Positions 38,155-50,334 are shown, counted from the first letter of the stretch. The stretch: DNA of 64,000 nucleotides from Motacilla alba alba (GCF_015832195.1 NC_052018.1:3299356-3363355); one strand, 5' to 3'. Notes: a model not told the origin generated them from the letters alone. Program-made: numbers and translations.

Positions 38155-38258
38155 GGGTTGGGCACTGAACAGGCCCCCCAGGGAATGGCCAGGGCCCCAA
38201 GGCTGCCAGAGCTCCAGGAGGGTTTGGACAATGCTCTGGGGCACAGAGTGGGTCAGAA
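38155..38258 (+). mobile_element. CR1 fragment lacking its 3' tail
   Basis: GGGAATGGCCAGGGCCCCAA, GGCTGCCAGAGCTCCAGGAG and GGTTTGGACAATGCTCTGGG match the body of the TCCAGCTCAGG subtype, but the tail is lost. It is therefore a broken copy. Confidence 0.75.
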
Positions 38259-39041
38259 GTAAGAGGCCAAAAGCCTCTTGTCTCAAAACACCAATTGTGT
38301 GGAGGTTTGACAGGCAGGATAGTGACATTGCCTTGCTTTGGTCCATCCTAGATGTAAGAGACAACTGTGGAATGCTCAAGCATCTTCCAGACCTCACCTC
38401 CTGCCTGGGCCCCTCTTTAAAACCAATCCCAGGCTCCCCACAGTGGTTCGAGCAGAACCTTATCAGCAAAAGCTCTTCTGGGTGAGCCTGAAGGAGAGCT
38501 GGAGCTTTGCCAGCCTTGGCTGCGCTCATCTCACCTGGAGAGCAGCATCTGCCATCTCCTCAGGGCTCCATCTCTTGGTGCTGGGACAGGAGCAGCAGAT
38601 GCACAGGGTGACATCCCTGCCCTGACCGTGCTCTCAGTGTGGTGGGCTCTGAGATCAGGGTCTCACCTTGCTGTTGGGAGCCAGCTGAGCCTTGCTGGGC
38701 TGAGGATAAATCTCTGGCCTTGCCACAGTTGCACCTGCAATGGGCAATGCAGTTCAGGACTGCAGTTTTTCACCTTCCAAGGCGCAGGAGATGCAAGGGT
38801 GCGCTGCACGACACAAGCAGAGGAGAGGAGAGACCTTCTGTCCTAATCCCCTTGGGCCCAAAATTGGTCTAAGAGAGAAGTAACTGCTTTATATGCTGAG
38901 GCATTAATGGATTAGCACTAAGAGCATTAGGGACTTGATTAATGATGCAACCTCCACGCCCCCGCCCGCCACGTCGCTGGCCTTTAAAGGGCTCCATCCT
39001 TGCCTGGTCCTTGTGCCTTCCAGTACTCATTTCTCATCTTA
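38259..39041. other. Non-coding stretch
   Basis: Mixed composition. A short CG-bearing patch lies at 38940-38985 (CCCCCGCCCGCCACGTCGCT) just before a CR1. No gene seen. Confidence 0.45.
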
Positions 39042-39410
39042 TAGAGTCTCAGGATCATGAAATGGTTTGGGTTGGAAGGGATCTTCAAGTTCATCTCTTT
39101 CCAAACCCCTGCCATGGGCAGGGACACCTTCCACTATTCCAGGTTGCTCCAAGCCCCGTCCAATCTGGCCTTGGACACTTCTAGGGATCCAGGAGCAGCC
39201 ACAGATTTTCTGGGCACCCTTTGCCAGGGCCTTCCCACCCTCACAGGGAGGAATTATTCCCAATACCACATCTTTTCCTGCCCTCCGGCAGTTTGAAGCC
39301 ATTTTTCCTTGCCCTGTCACTCCATGCGTTTGTAAAAATTCCCTCTCCACCTTTCCTGTGGGTTCCCTTCAGGTACTGGAAGGCCTCAATTAGATCATCC
39401 CTAATCTGCA
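39042..39410 (-). mobile_element. CR1 LINE 3' fragment (about 370 bp)
   Basis: GGATCATGAAATGGTTTGGG, CCATGGGCAGGGACACCTTC and GCACCCTTTGCCAGGGCC, then TTCAGGTACTGGAAGGCC. Confidence 0.92.
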
Positions 39411-41375
39411 GCTGCACTCAAATACAGCTCTGTGCCAGCCTGGTATTTCCCATTCTCCTCAGGTGATACAATTTCCCAGCAGGAATCAACTTCTTTGGCT
39501 GGTTGCTGTAGCCATAACCCAACATTTCCACTCTGAGGCCTTGCCTTCAGTCCAGAGGGAATTTCTGCAAAGCAGAGCTTTTCATGGCTCATTTTCCTTT
39601 TCCACAATTTCAACTGCATAGCCTGAATTCATCCAGCCAAGCTGTAGGTATTTACAGAGTAGATGGAGATCTTCCTTAGGGAAGATATTTGCTGGGAAAA
39701 ACTCAGGATGTGCAGGGCAGGTGGAGGTGGGAGAAGTGTGGAAATCTCTGTATTCTGAGGAATGATGCAACTTCCTTAAATCTGAAACCGAAGATCTGGC
39801 CTGTCATGTCAACACATAACTTTCCCACTCATCCAGGAGCTGCTTGTTTGAACACTTTAATATCCGAAATACAATGATGGAAATGATGAGTAGGAAGTTT
39901 AAAGCTCTGGTGCTCTCCTGGCTGTGCCACAGGCTGGGAATGCTTTAGCAAATCCTCTAAACCTGAGACACAAGCTCTTATTTCATCTCACCTGATCAGC
40001 AGCCATGGTTAACCAGAGGATAGCAGTGGAAGACACCTTTGGGAATGCTGGAGCATGTCTTGTGTTCTCTGGGATTGTCCCACAAATGACCACAGGAGGC
40101 TGGAAAAGGTGAGGTGGGTAATAATCTCAGAATTTTTGTAATAATTGTAATAATGGTAATAATCTCAGATAAAACCACAACAGAATTTTTGGTTTAGAGA
40201 TGATGGGTGATGACAACCAAGATTTGCTCACTCCAGCATTTTCATACTTCAGTTTTTAGGAGGAGATGATGATACAGGACAGGAAGGTGACATCTCTACC
40301 AGGAAACCAATCAGAGCTTGGGGAAATTTTCTGGTCCTGACGACAATTGTCAGGGCTGGCAATGCCCACAGTGTTAAACTTCCTCCAAAATGAAGTGGAT
40401 GCTTCCTGCCTGGGATCAGGGATGGGCTTTGGTACCAGTTTGGGCCAGACCTGGGATTGTGGTCAAACAGCTTTTACAGACCAGTTCACCCAGTGCTTGT
40501 CCCTGACTGTTCTTCTCAGCATCATCATTTTGCTGGATTCAGAGAGCAGAAAAAGCTGGAGGTTAAAGGAAAGCCAGGAACATGATGGAGAGGGTGGAGA
40601 ACCTTGAGGAAAAGGAAATCTGGCTCTGGTCAGGCCCTCAAGTGCTGGAGGGGATGTGAATCAGGGTAGAAACGCTTCCCCAAGGAAATGACACTGTGTG
40701 CAAAGTGGAGGTTCCTTCCCTACCCACCACCCAACTCTGGTCCTCTTGGAAAAACTTTCAGGGGATGAGATTTAGATTTAATCACAACTGTGGGAGGTGA
40801 CAACTCCAGGGAAAGTGGCTTGCATTTCTCCTGGCTTTGCTGAAAAGAGAAATGTCTTAAAACTCCCTAACATGACAAAGTTACAGGATGCACCGTGTGT
40901 CCTTTTGGGATTCAAAATCCACTCTCCCAGCTACTTCACTCTGCTCTTCCCAGGCATTCTCTCAATTTTTTTCCCCTCCCTTTCACTTTTCTTTCACCTT
41001 CAGGAATGAATTTGTTTTCTTTTTCCCTGGAAGTAGCCAAGAGAGGGAGTCTATAATTTTCTAATGGGGCTCCAGATCTTTGCTCTGTCTTCCCAAAAGC
41101 CTCTTGCAGAGCCTGAAGACCCCTCCCAAGCACAAATGGTGGCACTATAACCAATTTGGGGATCTTCAGTGCTGTCCTCTACAACAGCAGTAAGGAAGAT
41201 ATAAAGCTCCTTGAGGATATGGAGGACTGATCTTGTGTGGTTCAGCATGAGCTGTTTGCCCATTGTGTCTCCCAAAGTGAGGGGAAGTGGGGAGAGCAGA
41301 CAGGAAAGATGCCTCCAGAGAGGCTTTACATAAAAGTGTGGGGTGTTCAGCCCCAAAATCCAGGCCATAGCAGGT
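39411..41375. other. Non-coding stretch
   Basis: Unique DNA. A TAATAATTGTAATAATGGTA microsatellite-like patch lies at 40120-40165. No gene recognised. Confidence 0.45.
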
Positions 41376-41425
41376 AGAGGGGGTTTGGAATGAGATGGTC
41401 TCTAAGGCTCCTTCCAACCCAGAAT
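41376..41425 (+). mobile_element. CR1 3' tail joined tail-to-tail with the next CR1
   Basis: GAGATGGTCTCTAAGGCTCC followed by TTCCAACCCAGAATT, then an opposite-strand CR1 begins at once. Confidence 0.65.
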
Positions 41426-41672
41426 TAACTAGGCTGGAAAACACCTTTGAGATCATCGAGTTCCTCCTGTGACCAAACACTACCTTGTCAACCGGATCAT
41501 GGCACAGAGTGCCACATCCAGTCTTTTCTTAAACACCTCCAGGGACAGTCACTCCACCACCTCCCAGGGCAGCCCATTCCAATGCCCAATCACCATTTCC
41601 ATGAAGAAATTCCTAACGTCCAACCTAAACCTCCCCTGGTGCAGCTTCAGTCTGTGTCCTCTTGTCCTAAAC
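41426..41672 (-). mobile_element. CR1 LINE 3' fragment
   Basis: AACTAGGCTGGAAAACACCT, TTGAGATCATCGAGTTCCTC, TTAAACACCTCCAGGGACAG, CCACCACCTCCCAGGGCAGC and CCTAAACCTCCCCTGGTGCA. Confidence 0.9.
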
Positions 41673-43507
41673 CCAAACCATTCAGTGTTGTTTCAGAGAG
41701 GAAGTGTAAACACAGGCAGAAAAGTTCCATGGCAGGCTGAGAGTGGCCCCAGGCTGGGATAAGCCCAGGAGGGAAGGGTTTGTTGGAGCTGTGGTTGCTG
41801 GGGACACCAGGAGCAGTCATGCTCTGGGTGAAGTGTCTGGGAGCACAGCCCGGCAGAACGAGTCTGGTGGGGTTGCTGGTGTGCTCACACTGGTATGAAA
41901 TCCTGCCCTCACCCTACCTCCCAGTGAGCTGTGAAGAGCTTCCCTGTGTTGTAATAGGGATGACAACATCCATCTGTGCCCTGCCAAGCAGGGATCTGAG
42001 AGAGGCAGGGAAAACATCCCCGTGGTGCTGAGCTGGAGGGGTCCTGCCCACGGCCCCTGCACACCTCTGGGTACCTGTGGTTTGTGCAGGAAGGAGCTCT
42101 ACTCAACACACACACACACACCTCCCATACAGAGCTCTGTGACGATTTGCTCCTGGGTAAACTGACTCCTTAACTCCAGCCTTGTGCTCAGGTCTTGGGT
42201 TTTATCCAGCTCCTTTCCTTGTCCCAGCCTTTTCAGACTACATTCATACCACGTCAGAACTGACAAATTAAATAAAAGCCCTGAGACTTCAGCCCGCTGT
42301 ATGGCAGTAAAAAATATTGCTACTGATTTTACTTGTATCTTGTATTGCTTTGGACTTACAGATATTCTTGGGCATCAGGTCTGGATACAGATTCTCCATC
42401 ACAGTAGCATTGATCTCATCAGATTGAAGATGAAGGTACTACTGTGGCTTTATGTCATAAAAATAAATCCAGAATTCAACCTCTCACATAGTGCTGATTA
42501 TTACATTCATGTTGGGCATTACAGTCAGTCCAGAGGACAGAAATTGGCTCTGCTGAGTGGAGTTGGCAGAAGCCTGGCCATGCCATTGCTGCAAATCCCA
42601 GTGCAGATGGATTCTTCCCAGAGAACGAGGCTTGCATTTGCATTTTTTTCCCAGAAAGCAAGGCTTGCCTTTGGACTTTTTCTCTTCCAAGCCCCATGTC
42701 TTGATCTGCTGGGCCTCCACCCTTGGTGCTGTACAAATGTCACCACCTTGCCCAGCTCTGACTCTCCACTGAAGTGGTCCCAACTCTTTAATGAGAGGTG
42801 GGATGATTTTTGATGGAGCATTTTCTACTCTCTTCCAGTAGTGATCCCCAAGGATCATCAGGAATGCACTGGCAATTTTAAGGAATGAATTAACCCTAGA
42901 GTGTGTCCGTGCCTGTGCATGGATAACCTGACTGCTGACTTGAGTCACTGGGAACTTTGGCTACCTCTAAACCCAGTGCCAAATCCCTGGCAGGGTTTCG
43001 GCATGACCTTGCACCACTCTCAGGAACAAATCCCAGGTGTGGATCAGGAGTCAGCACAGGTCCACCCTGTTTTGAAGGCTGAACTTGACAGGATGGACAT
43101 GTCCAAACCATGTCAGTTGCGTGAAGTCCCAGAGAATGGAAGAGGCACTGTTTGATTTACAGATATTGCAATAGAGGTTTTTTATGTTGCCTCTGTTGGT
43201 TTGTGGGTTGTTGAATAAGAATATCTTAGGCACAGACAGATAAGAGTATCCTGAGGGCTTCCCCTGCAAGAGCCTCAGTTTTCATGTGTTAATGGCTTCA
43301 GGCTGAACCCACTCAGTCCTTCACTGCTTTGAAGTACCTGCATTGTTGGGCCATTTAAAACCATCGTCAGTTTGATTCTTTGTCTCCTGCACTCTCTGCC
43401 AAGAAATAATCCTAAATTAACACTTCCCTTGTTTGCCTGTGAGATAACAGAGCAACTTGACAGCATGGGTGTGCCCTGTGCGCCCCAGCTTGGCTCTCTG
43501 TGCTCAT
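41673..43507. other. Non-coding stretch
   Basis: Holds a short CA run at 42107-42120 and a 209-codon open frame on the plus strand (42184-42813) with no recognisable domain, which I regard as probably accidental. Within that frame lies a diverged internal duplication (CGAGGCTTGCATTTGCATTT and CAAGGCTTGCCTTTGGACTT). Confidence 0.45.
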
Positions 43508-43625
43508 GGGGACATCACCTCTGGCCGTGGAGCCTGGTGGGAGCTTCCTTAGAGCTTCCCTCACCTGGGGACATCACCTCTGGCCGTGGAGCCTGGTGGG
43601 AGCTTCCTTAGAGCTTCCCTCACCT
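43508..43625. repeat. Perfect 59-bp tandem duplication
   Basis: Two adjacent copies (43508-43566 and 43567-43625) are identical over 59 bp, beginning GGGGACATCACCTCTGGCCG and ending CCTCACCT. Confidence 0.95.
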
Positions 43626-46429
43626 CCAGGGCTGGCCAGAACAGCTGCAGCTGGAGCCATGTCCAGGCTCCTCACAGACAGGAGGGTCTGATCCAAAACC
43701 CAGTTCCAAGTTAGATGCAAGTTCAAAGTTACCCTTGCTCAGGGTCTTGCTCAGCAATATTTTATCTCCATGGATGCAGACCCCCTGCAGCATCTCTGGG
43801 TCATCCCTCCCATTTTTTATTATTTTCACAGTGGATTTCCTCCCCCTTCAATCCCCTAATGTCTAACTGGGATTTCTGTTCTTGCTATTAAAGTGAATTG
43901 TCTCTTCTCCTTTCACTCTGGACATCCAAGGAAAATCTGATTCTACAATCTCCATACCCTCCCATGGCTGAACAAACCCAGATCCCTCAGCCTCTGCCTC
44001 TAAGTCCTGCTCTTTCTCTCCCTAAAAATGTCATTATAAATATATATTTATATATATATATAAATTTATTTATTTATTTATTTATATTTTTATATATAAA
44101 TACCGTGACCTTCTGCCTGACTCTCTTCAGTTTGTCAATCCCCTCCTTGTGGAAAAGCTCCAAACTGGGAAGCCTCCAACCAGGCACAATATTCTGGATG
44201 TGTCCCACATGTACCAAAGCCTCCCATAAAAAGGAGAAAATTCCATTCTAACATGCTGATGTTGTTCTCTTGCACCCCATTGCACTCCAGAAGGTGTAAT
44301 AAGGATTGTCCCCCTCTTGGACTCTCTCATATCCATCTTCTTGGTATTTTGAATTGTTTTCTTATTTGAATTGAAGCATGTAAGGCAGGAATCAGATCCA
44401 AGCTAAGAGAAAAATGAGGATGATCCCTTTTCCCTTCGTGCCTCCGTGGAGAATGAGAAGAGAGCAAGTGATGAGAGGAACCAGTGAGGGTCCATCAATC
44501 AATTCAAAAGACTTCCACACAACAGTTGGGTGAGAAAACATCCCCTGCGTTGAATGCAGAGAAAAGAGGGACTTGTGCTACAGTACCATGGAATTTTGCA
44601 CAATATTCTGGTTTTCTTCCCACCTCACCCACGTTTGGGAGGTGGTCCATGTCCGTGGCATGGCTAAAGAGGGATAACAGGGGGTTGTGCTGATGCTGGG
44701 TGAAACCTTTGCCTGCTGGGCTTTTAGGGCTCCTCCAAAATAAAATTAAGGTGCCACTAATTTATAACTTGACACAGAATTGGGTCCTCTCCCTAAAAAA
44801 TGTGCTGGGACCTTCTAAGCCCTAAGGATCACGCTGGAGGTGCAGAGCAGAGCTGAAGGGAAGATCCTGTCCTGGATCAGACCCTGCTCAGGGAAGCCAG
44901 GTGAGATATTTTGATGCTTACAAAGCTGTTTAATCATAAGATAACATACACAGCCTGTTCACACAAATTAGGGTGGGTCCCGTTTGCATAATGTTGATTC
45001 CAGAGACAAATTAATCCCACAGACAACTTGTTGCTGCTGTAGATTTTATCCATTCAGCACATTCGATACGGGGATCAGCTCTCAGGCTGAGGAAATTGTC
45101 ACAGGCTGAATTTTGAGAGGGAGGAAAGAGGAAAAGGGAAAAGCAGCTGGATTTCAGTGTGGTAATTGCTCCTGCATTGCTGGGTTTAGGTGGAATTTAT
45201 CCCAGGCTTTGTAACTTGGAGGGGATCTCTGCTTCTTGGTGATGTTCCTAATCAGAAGATGCTTAATAATCATTCATCCCTTATTTATTTTGCAAATAAC
45301 ACAAATTCAGTCATGGATCAAACATCCCACCCCCAACCCTCCTCCAGGTGCTTCTGGCCCCACTGAACTCCCAATCCTTTTAAAGAAGTGTGCATTCAGT
45401 ACTTTCCCAGCACTACACAGGATCAGGGAACCAATTCTCAAGCATTCCCTTTGAAATAGAAATCTATTCAGGACATCCACTGCTTCTTCACAAATTAATT
45501 AAATTTTAATTAAACGTCACTAAGAAATCACATCTCCCTCTGCAGCCAGCTGGGTCAGGAAGGGCCATGGGGCATTCTGACAGAGCTGCAGCTTTTCTCA
45601 GCTTTCCAAGGGGAGGGATCTATGCTGATTCATTCATAATCAGCTCACTGAATAATGCATGAGATGCTAATTACAATCCAAGGTCCTGCAGAGGAGCCAG
45701 GATGTACTTCCACAACTCCTTTCTTTTTGAGAGGAGGTGGGGAGATGGCAATTAAAAAAAAAAATTCAGTTTAAGAAACAAGGATGGAAAGCACAGCCTT
45801 GAGGACATTGTGAGTTCCTGATGAATTTCTGGAGGTGCATTTTTTGGGGGTAATTTCAGAAACTGTCTTCTGGGCTCTCACGCAGGTCCTGCACTTTCTC
45901 TCCTGTAACAGAAGAATTAATACTCAAAAATAAATCCTGAGGCAGCTCTTGTTCTCACACATCCCCACAAACACAGGGACCAGTGGAGGGGGCAATGGGG
46001 GAGTGAGAGAAGCTCTGGGGTGTCAGGAGTAATGAAAATCAGGAGTTGGAGGGCTCTGACAGGACTTGCTTGGATATTCCCTCTGCAAGCCTTGAAATTG
46101 TCCCTGTCTAGAAGGGTTTTTTAACAGAAATCCTGAGGTTAATGGCTGCAACCACAGTGTATGGCTTTGATTACATGGGAATTTTAAGCCACCCTAAATT
46201 ATTTCGTATTTAGAGAGCACAAAGGCTCTTCCTGCTTTGCTCCAGTGAGAGGCTGGAAGAGCAAAGTCAGCTGGAGCACAAGAAGCTCAAAGCTTTCCGC
46301 AGCCAACGTTCAGATGAACTTGGATGGAAAAGGAAATGAGTGAGAAGTAGAAACACAACATTTCTGGTTCATTTCCTGACCTGTGATATCTTCCTGCAAG
46401 GAAAAGGCAGGATGGTCAGTCTCTGGGAT
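43626..46429. other. Non-coding stretch
   Basis: Apart from the A/T microsatellite at 44035 this is unique DNA without a recognisable gene. Confidence 0.45.
44035..44101. repeat. A/T microsatellite (TATA and TTTA units)
   Basis: ATATATTTATATATATATAT followed by (TTTA)n and again (TA)n, about 66 bp of pure A/T. Confidence 0.9.
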
Positions 46430-46832
46430 GAGGCTCATTAAACTGTGTCCAGTTCTGGGGTCCTCAGTACAGGAGAGATGTGGAGCAGCTGGAGAGAGTC
46501 CAGAGGAGGCCATGGATCTGCTCCAAGGGCATCCAGAGGCTGGAGCCCCTCTGCTCTGCAGCCAGGCTGGGAGAGCAGGGGGTTCTCCCTGGAGAAGAGA
46601 AGGATCCAGGGAGAGCTCAGAACCCCTTCCAGAGCCTAAAGGGGCTCCAGGAGAGCTGGAGAGGGACTTGGGACAAGGGATGGAGGGACAGACAAAGGGA
46701 ATGAGCTCCCACTGCCAGAGGGCAGGGATAGATGGGATATTGGGAAGAAAGGAGGTTTAGATTGGATATTGGGAAAAGTGTGTTCCCTGAGAGGGTTGTT
46801 AAGCCCTGGCACAGGCTGCCAGGCTCTTTATT
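46430..46832 (+). mobile_element. CR1 fragment (about 400 bp) without its 3' tail
   Basis: TGTCCAGTTCTGGGGTCCTC, GGAGCAGCTGGAGAGAGTCC, CTGGAGAAGAGAAGGATCCA, GAGAGGGACTTGGGACAAGG and GGCACAGGCTGCC, breaking off well before the usual tail. This is a more 5' part of CR1 than most copies here show. Confidence 0.88.
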
Positions 46833-47344
46833 TGTTGTTGGGATTGACTGAACTGCAGGAAACACCCTGGAGCTGGAGAAATCCAAGCTCTTGCTTCCCT
46901 TTACACCTTCTGGAGGATAAAATTGAAGAATGGAGTAAGAACAAAGGTTGCTTTTCGAAAGGACAAGTTGTCTTATTTTAAAATAGCTGCATAAAATACC
47001 CTCACCATGTCTGGAGGTTGTCAGTCCTCCTCTTGGACTAGAGGCAAATTAAATTAGCTGAGACCCAGATTTTTTGCTTAATCATCTTCCTGCAAACCAG
47101 GAAGTCCCAAGGCACCAGTGCTGGAGCACTGCTGTCCCATCTGATAGTCAGCAAAGGCACTGAAATGGTTTTTTTTCTTGGAAAACCAGCACGGACCCAG
47201 TGTATTCCTGTGCAGATTTTGGGAGTTTGCATTTCCTAGGGTGATTCCCAACAGGCAAAATAGGTGTACCATCCTAAAATCTTGAATATTAACGTTATTT
47301 GGGCAGGAAATAATAATAATAATAAAAAAATAATAGAATTATAA

Positions 47345-47410
47345 AAGGGTTTGGGTTGGAAGAAACTATAAAGACCACAGGCAGGGACACCTTTCCCTAG
47401 AATATTTAGA
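47345..47410 (-). mobile_element. CR1 trace
   Basis: GGGTTTGGGTTGGAAGAAAC and GGCAGGGACACCTTTCCCTA, with an internal deletion. Confidence 0.65.
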
Positions 47411-47475
47411 CAACTAATGGAGATAAAGCTCTGAGTTTCCATAATTTCGGTGGGATAAACAGCACCCTACCTTTT

Positions 47476-47520
47476 ATTCTGTGAATAATATAATAATATA
47501 ATATTCTGTATTCACAGAAT
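47476..47520. repeat. 12-bp perfect inverted repeat around an AT-rich loop
   Basis: ATTCTGTGAATA (47476-47487) and TATTCACAGAAT (47509-47520) are exact reverse complements, separated by a 21-bp AT-rich spacer of TAATA units. Confidence 0.9.
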
Positions 47521-47566
47521 CCATAGAGTCCTTAAGGTTGGAAAAGACCTCCAAGATAATGCTCAA
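47513..47566 (-). mobile_element. CR1 3' tail
   Basis: CACAGAATCCATAGAGTCCT followed by TAAGGTTGGAAAAGACCTCC and AAGATAATG. Confidence 0.82.
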
Positions 47567-48589
47567 AAGAGAGATGTTGAGGTTTATCCTGCCATTTTCA
47601 CTACAGGGGAATTCAGCAATGCTGTGCACAAATCAGGAGCAGGGGGTGGCTCTCTGTCCTTCAGTTCCCCAGGAATAATATTGCTCCTTGTCTGCTGGGA
47701 CATGTGTTCAAAGCTGCGGGATTTGGGGACTTCAATCCTGCAAGTTTTTTCCTGTATCAAGGCACAAAGGATGCAGACTCCACTTTTACTCTTTTACACA
47801 CTTTTACTGAACCTATAATTGCAAAAGGTTGGAGAGTGGTAGCCAGGCACTTTGCACAACAATAACCTGTTCCTCTTCATCCCACAGGATCCCTGAAAGA
47901 TTTTTCATGCCTAGGCAGGACGAGGCGTACCCAGTCAATTCCTGGTCTCACCCCCTAACCCCATTCCCGGGACATGACTCATTTTTGGACATCCAGCCCA
48001 AAGAAAGTCCAGGAATGAGCCTCCAAGTGAGATCAGTGGGCATCAGGCTCCTCCAGCCTCCTGTAATTAAGCTGTCTCAGATATTCCCCACCAAAAATGC
48101 ATCGAGGGAATGCTGGGCTTAATCACCACATCAGTTTATCCAGCACTTCCCCAGTGGGCTGGGCTGGGCTTTTGCCAGGTTTTGCCATGGATCTTCCTTC
48201 CCAGACAAATGTTTCCATGATAACAGCCTCATCTCCCAGGGCTCAGCCTCTTCCTACAGACATCTCTCCCTCCAGACACCGAGCTCTCTTCAACTCGTTC
48301 GTGTCACCTTGGAGGAAAGCAACAACAGCCTGTGCTCACTTTAGGATCTTGCAGGGAATAATAGATGTTCCCAGGTCCCTTAAGAGAGGCATTGTCATCC
48401 CAGTACTGCTCACAGGTTAGACAGAGCTCACTGGGATTAAGAAACGTGGCAGAGAGTGTGGAATGATTTGCTGGCAGGAGCAAAATCATGTAAATGCAGA
48501 GATCTGGTTCCATTACTAATTATTCTCTTCCACTAACATAATGCAGGCTGCGGAGTTAGGAAGCAGATCTCTGTTTCCCTTCAGCTTCC

Positions 48590-48652
48590 AAACATATTTT
48601 TTATGAATATTCCCTATTTCTAGAAAATAGGGAGTATTCATAAAAATATTTT
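48590..48652. repeat. Long near-perfect hairpin (about 31-bp arms, no spacer)
   Basis: The left arm ATTTTTTATGAATATTCCCT continues ATTTCT. The right arm AGAAAATAGGGAGTATTCAT continues AAAAATATTTT. The arms pair with only a few mismatches around a CTAG centre at about 48620. Confidence 0.88.
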
Positions 48653-48947
48653 ATCCTGTTTGACTGAAGGGACAGGCAAAATCAACAACAAACCACTGGA
48701 AAACCCCAGTTGTTTTCCCAGTTGAGGTTTTCATCTTTATTTCCTCAATAAAGGAAAAATGCCTTTTGGAAAAAAAATTCTTAATAAAATCTACTTTTTT
48801 TTTTTTTAGAGGGAAAATCATCCTCTCTATTTCAGTTTTGTCTTTGTTTAATTGAGAAAAGTAATCTATCAATTTTTATTGAAAAATCTCCTATTTTTAC
48901 TCACAGTTGAATATAGTCAATATTAAAGTAAAAAAGGGTTTAAACTA

Positions 48948-49005
48948 CAGAATCACTGGGCTGCAAGGCATCTTCAAAGATCATCTATTCTGACCCCTAA
49001 AACTA
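48948..49005 (-). mobile_element. CR1 3' tail
   Basis: ACAGAATCACTGGGCTGCAA, then GGCATCTTCAAAGATCATCT and ATTCTGACC. Confidence 0.75.
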
Positions 49006-49991
49006 AATAGGTCTTCAAACTGGTAGAATCTGGTGATGAGGATGAAGCTTAACTTGACCGGGAAACTGTTAAGTACAGCTAACGGAAAGGAAAAAGCACG
49101 GAACATGAAAAAAAAAAAAAAGTCTGTTTTCTATGGATGTTTTGGGGGAGTTTGGATATTTCTATGAGAAACTAAAAAAATATACATTTTGTCATTTTAA
49201 AAAATCAAACAATCACACTCTGACTGGTCCCTCATCACTTTTATTTTCCTTTTCTAGGAGAAAAACCTGAAAAGTTGCATTAAATGCGCTTTCTTTTTAA
49301 GTGTGCTTAAGGGAAACAAAGCTAAACTCTAAGTTTTCTTTAAGTTACTGGGCTTTTTTTTTTTTTTTTCCTTAGAAGGATGTTTTCTGCAAGGAAATCA
49401 TCAATGGAAAATGTTTGACCAGCTGTACCCTTATCTGCAGATCTGGAAGCGCAGGCAATACATGGAAATCCCCACCTCACTCGAAGTTTCAAGGGGGTGA
49501 CTGGGTTTTGTGCTCGTGCCTCTTTCGATGTGAATAAGTGCTCCAGTATTTGCTTTTGTTTGCTATCCATCCACTCCAGCGCAAGGAAAAACACAGGGAA
49601 ATTTCACCTTGAGCAGGATCCCGGCGCAGGGACCCGCGGAGTCGGTGCCGGCTCAGTTTTGTGCAGTCCCCTGAACATGGCCTCGGGTTTGGCTCCTTCT
49701 GGAGTCTTCAGGGAATTTGAATCTGGAGATCAACTTGCAGCTTGCAGGAAATGACAGAGACACCCTGGATATGTCTCGATGCGGCCTGGACGTCGCTCGT
49801 TTGCGCTCCTGGCTTGGGTTTGAGTCTGCTGGAGGGAGCCCAGATGATCCCAGCCGTGGCCCAGGAGACAGCACGGCCCAAGGGCCATTCCTGGGGGTTG
49901 TTCAGGTGCAGCCACATCGCTCTGGAGAGAGTTTTGATCGGACCAAGCCAACTGGTCATGAAGGCAGAGGATGGGCAAAGGTTCATGTGAG
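49006..49991. other. Non-coding stretch with a CG-bearing patch
   Basis: AT-rich to 49400, then more CG dinucleotides at 49610-49930 (CCCGGCGCAGGGACCCGCGG, GTCTCGATGCGGCC). It could be an old gene piece or a regulatory patch. No domain or splice-bounded exon was recognised. Confidence 0.35.
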
Positions 49992-50152
49992 AAGCTGTGG
50001 CTGCCCCTGGATCCCTGGAAGTGTCCAAGGCCACGTTGAACAGAGCCTGGAACAGCCTGGTCCAGAGGGAGGTATCCCTGCCCATGGCAGGGGGTAGAAC
50101 TGGATGGCCTTTAAGGTCCCTTCTAACCCTCACCCCCCTGATCCTAAGACTT
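49992..50152 (+). mobile_element. CR1 LINE 3' fragment
   Basis: AGCTGTGGCTGCCCCTGGAT, GGAAGTGTCCAAGGCCA, GAACAGCCTGGTCCAGAGGG and TTTAAGGTCCCTTCTAACCC. Confidence 0.88.
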
Positions 50153-50334
50153 GACATTGATAGAAAGAGATCTATGTTTGTTTTCCATACACTACAAATT
50201 TGGAATTCCTTTGTCCCTCTGTTTTTGTTTTTTTGCCAAGCTTTCATTGTGGGAACTGATTTGAGGGCGAATTCTAATTCCTGACCATTCTAACTCCTGT
50301 CCATATCCTACAAAGGGACTGTGGTGCAAAATCT

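Larger units (their letters stand above)
46833..48947. other. Mostly unique stretch with small CR1 pieces and two inverted repeats
   Basis: The CR1 pieces at 47345 and 47513 and the inverted repeats at 47476 and 48590 are listed separately. No gene recognised in the rest. Confidence 0.45.

Noticed and set aside
42184..42813. 209-codon plus-strand frame
   Set aside because: It is unusually long for this composition but shows no domain, signal peptide or splice partner, has competing frames on the other strand, and includes a simple internal duplication. Kept only as a note.
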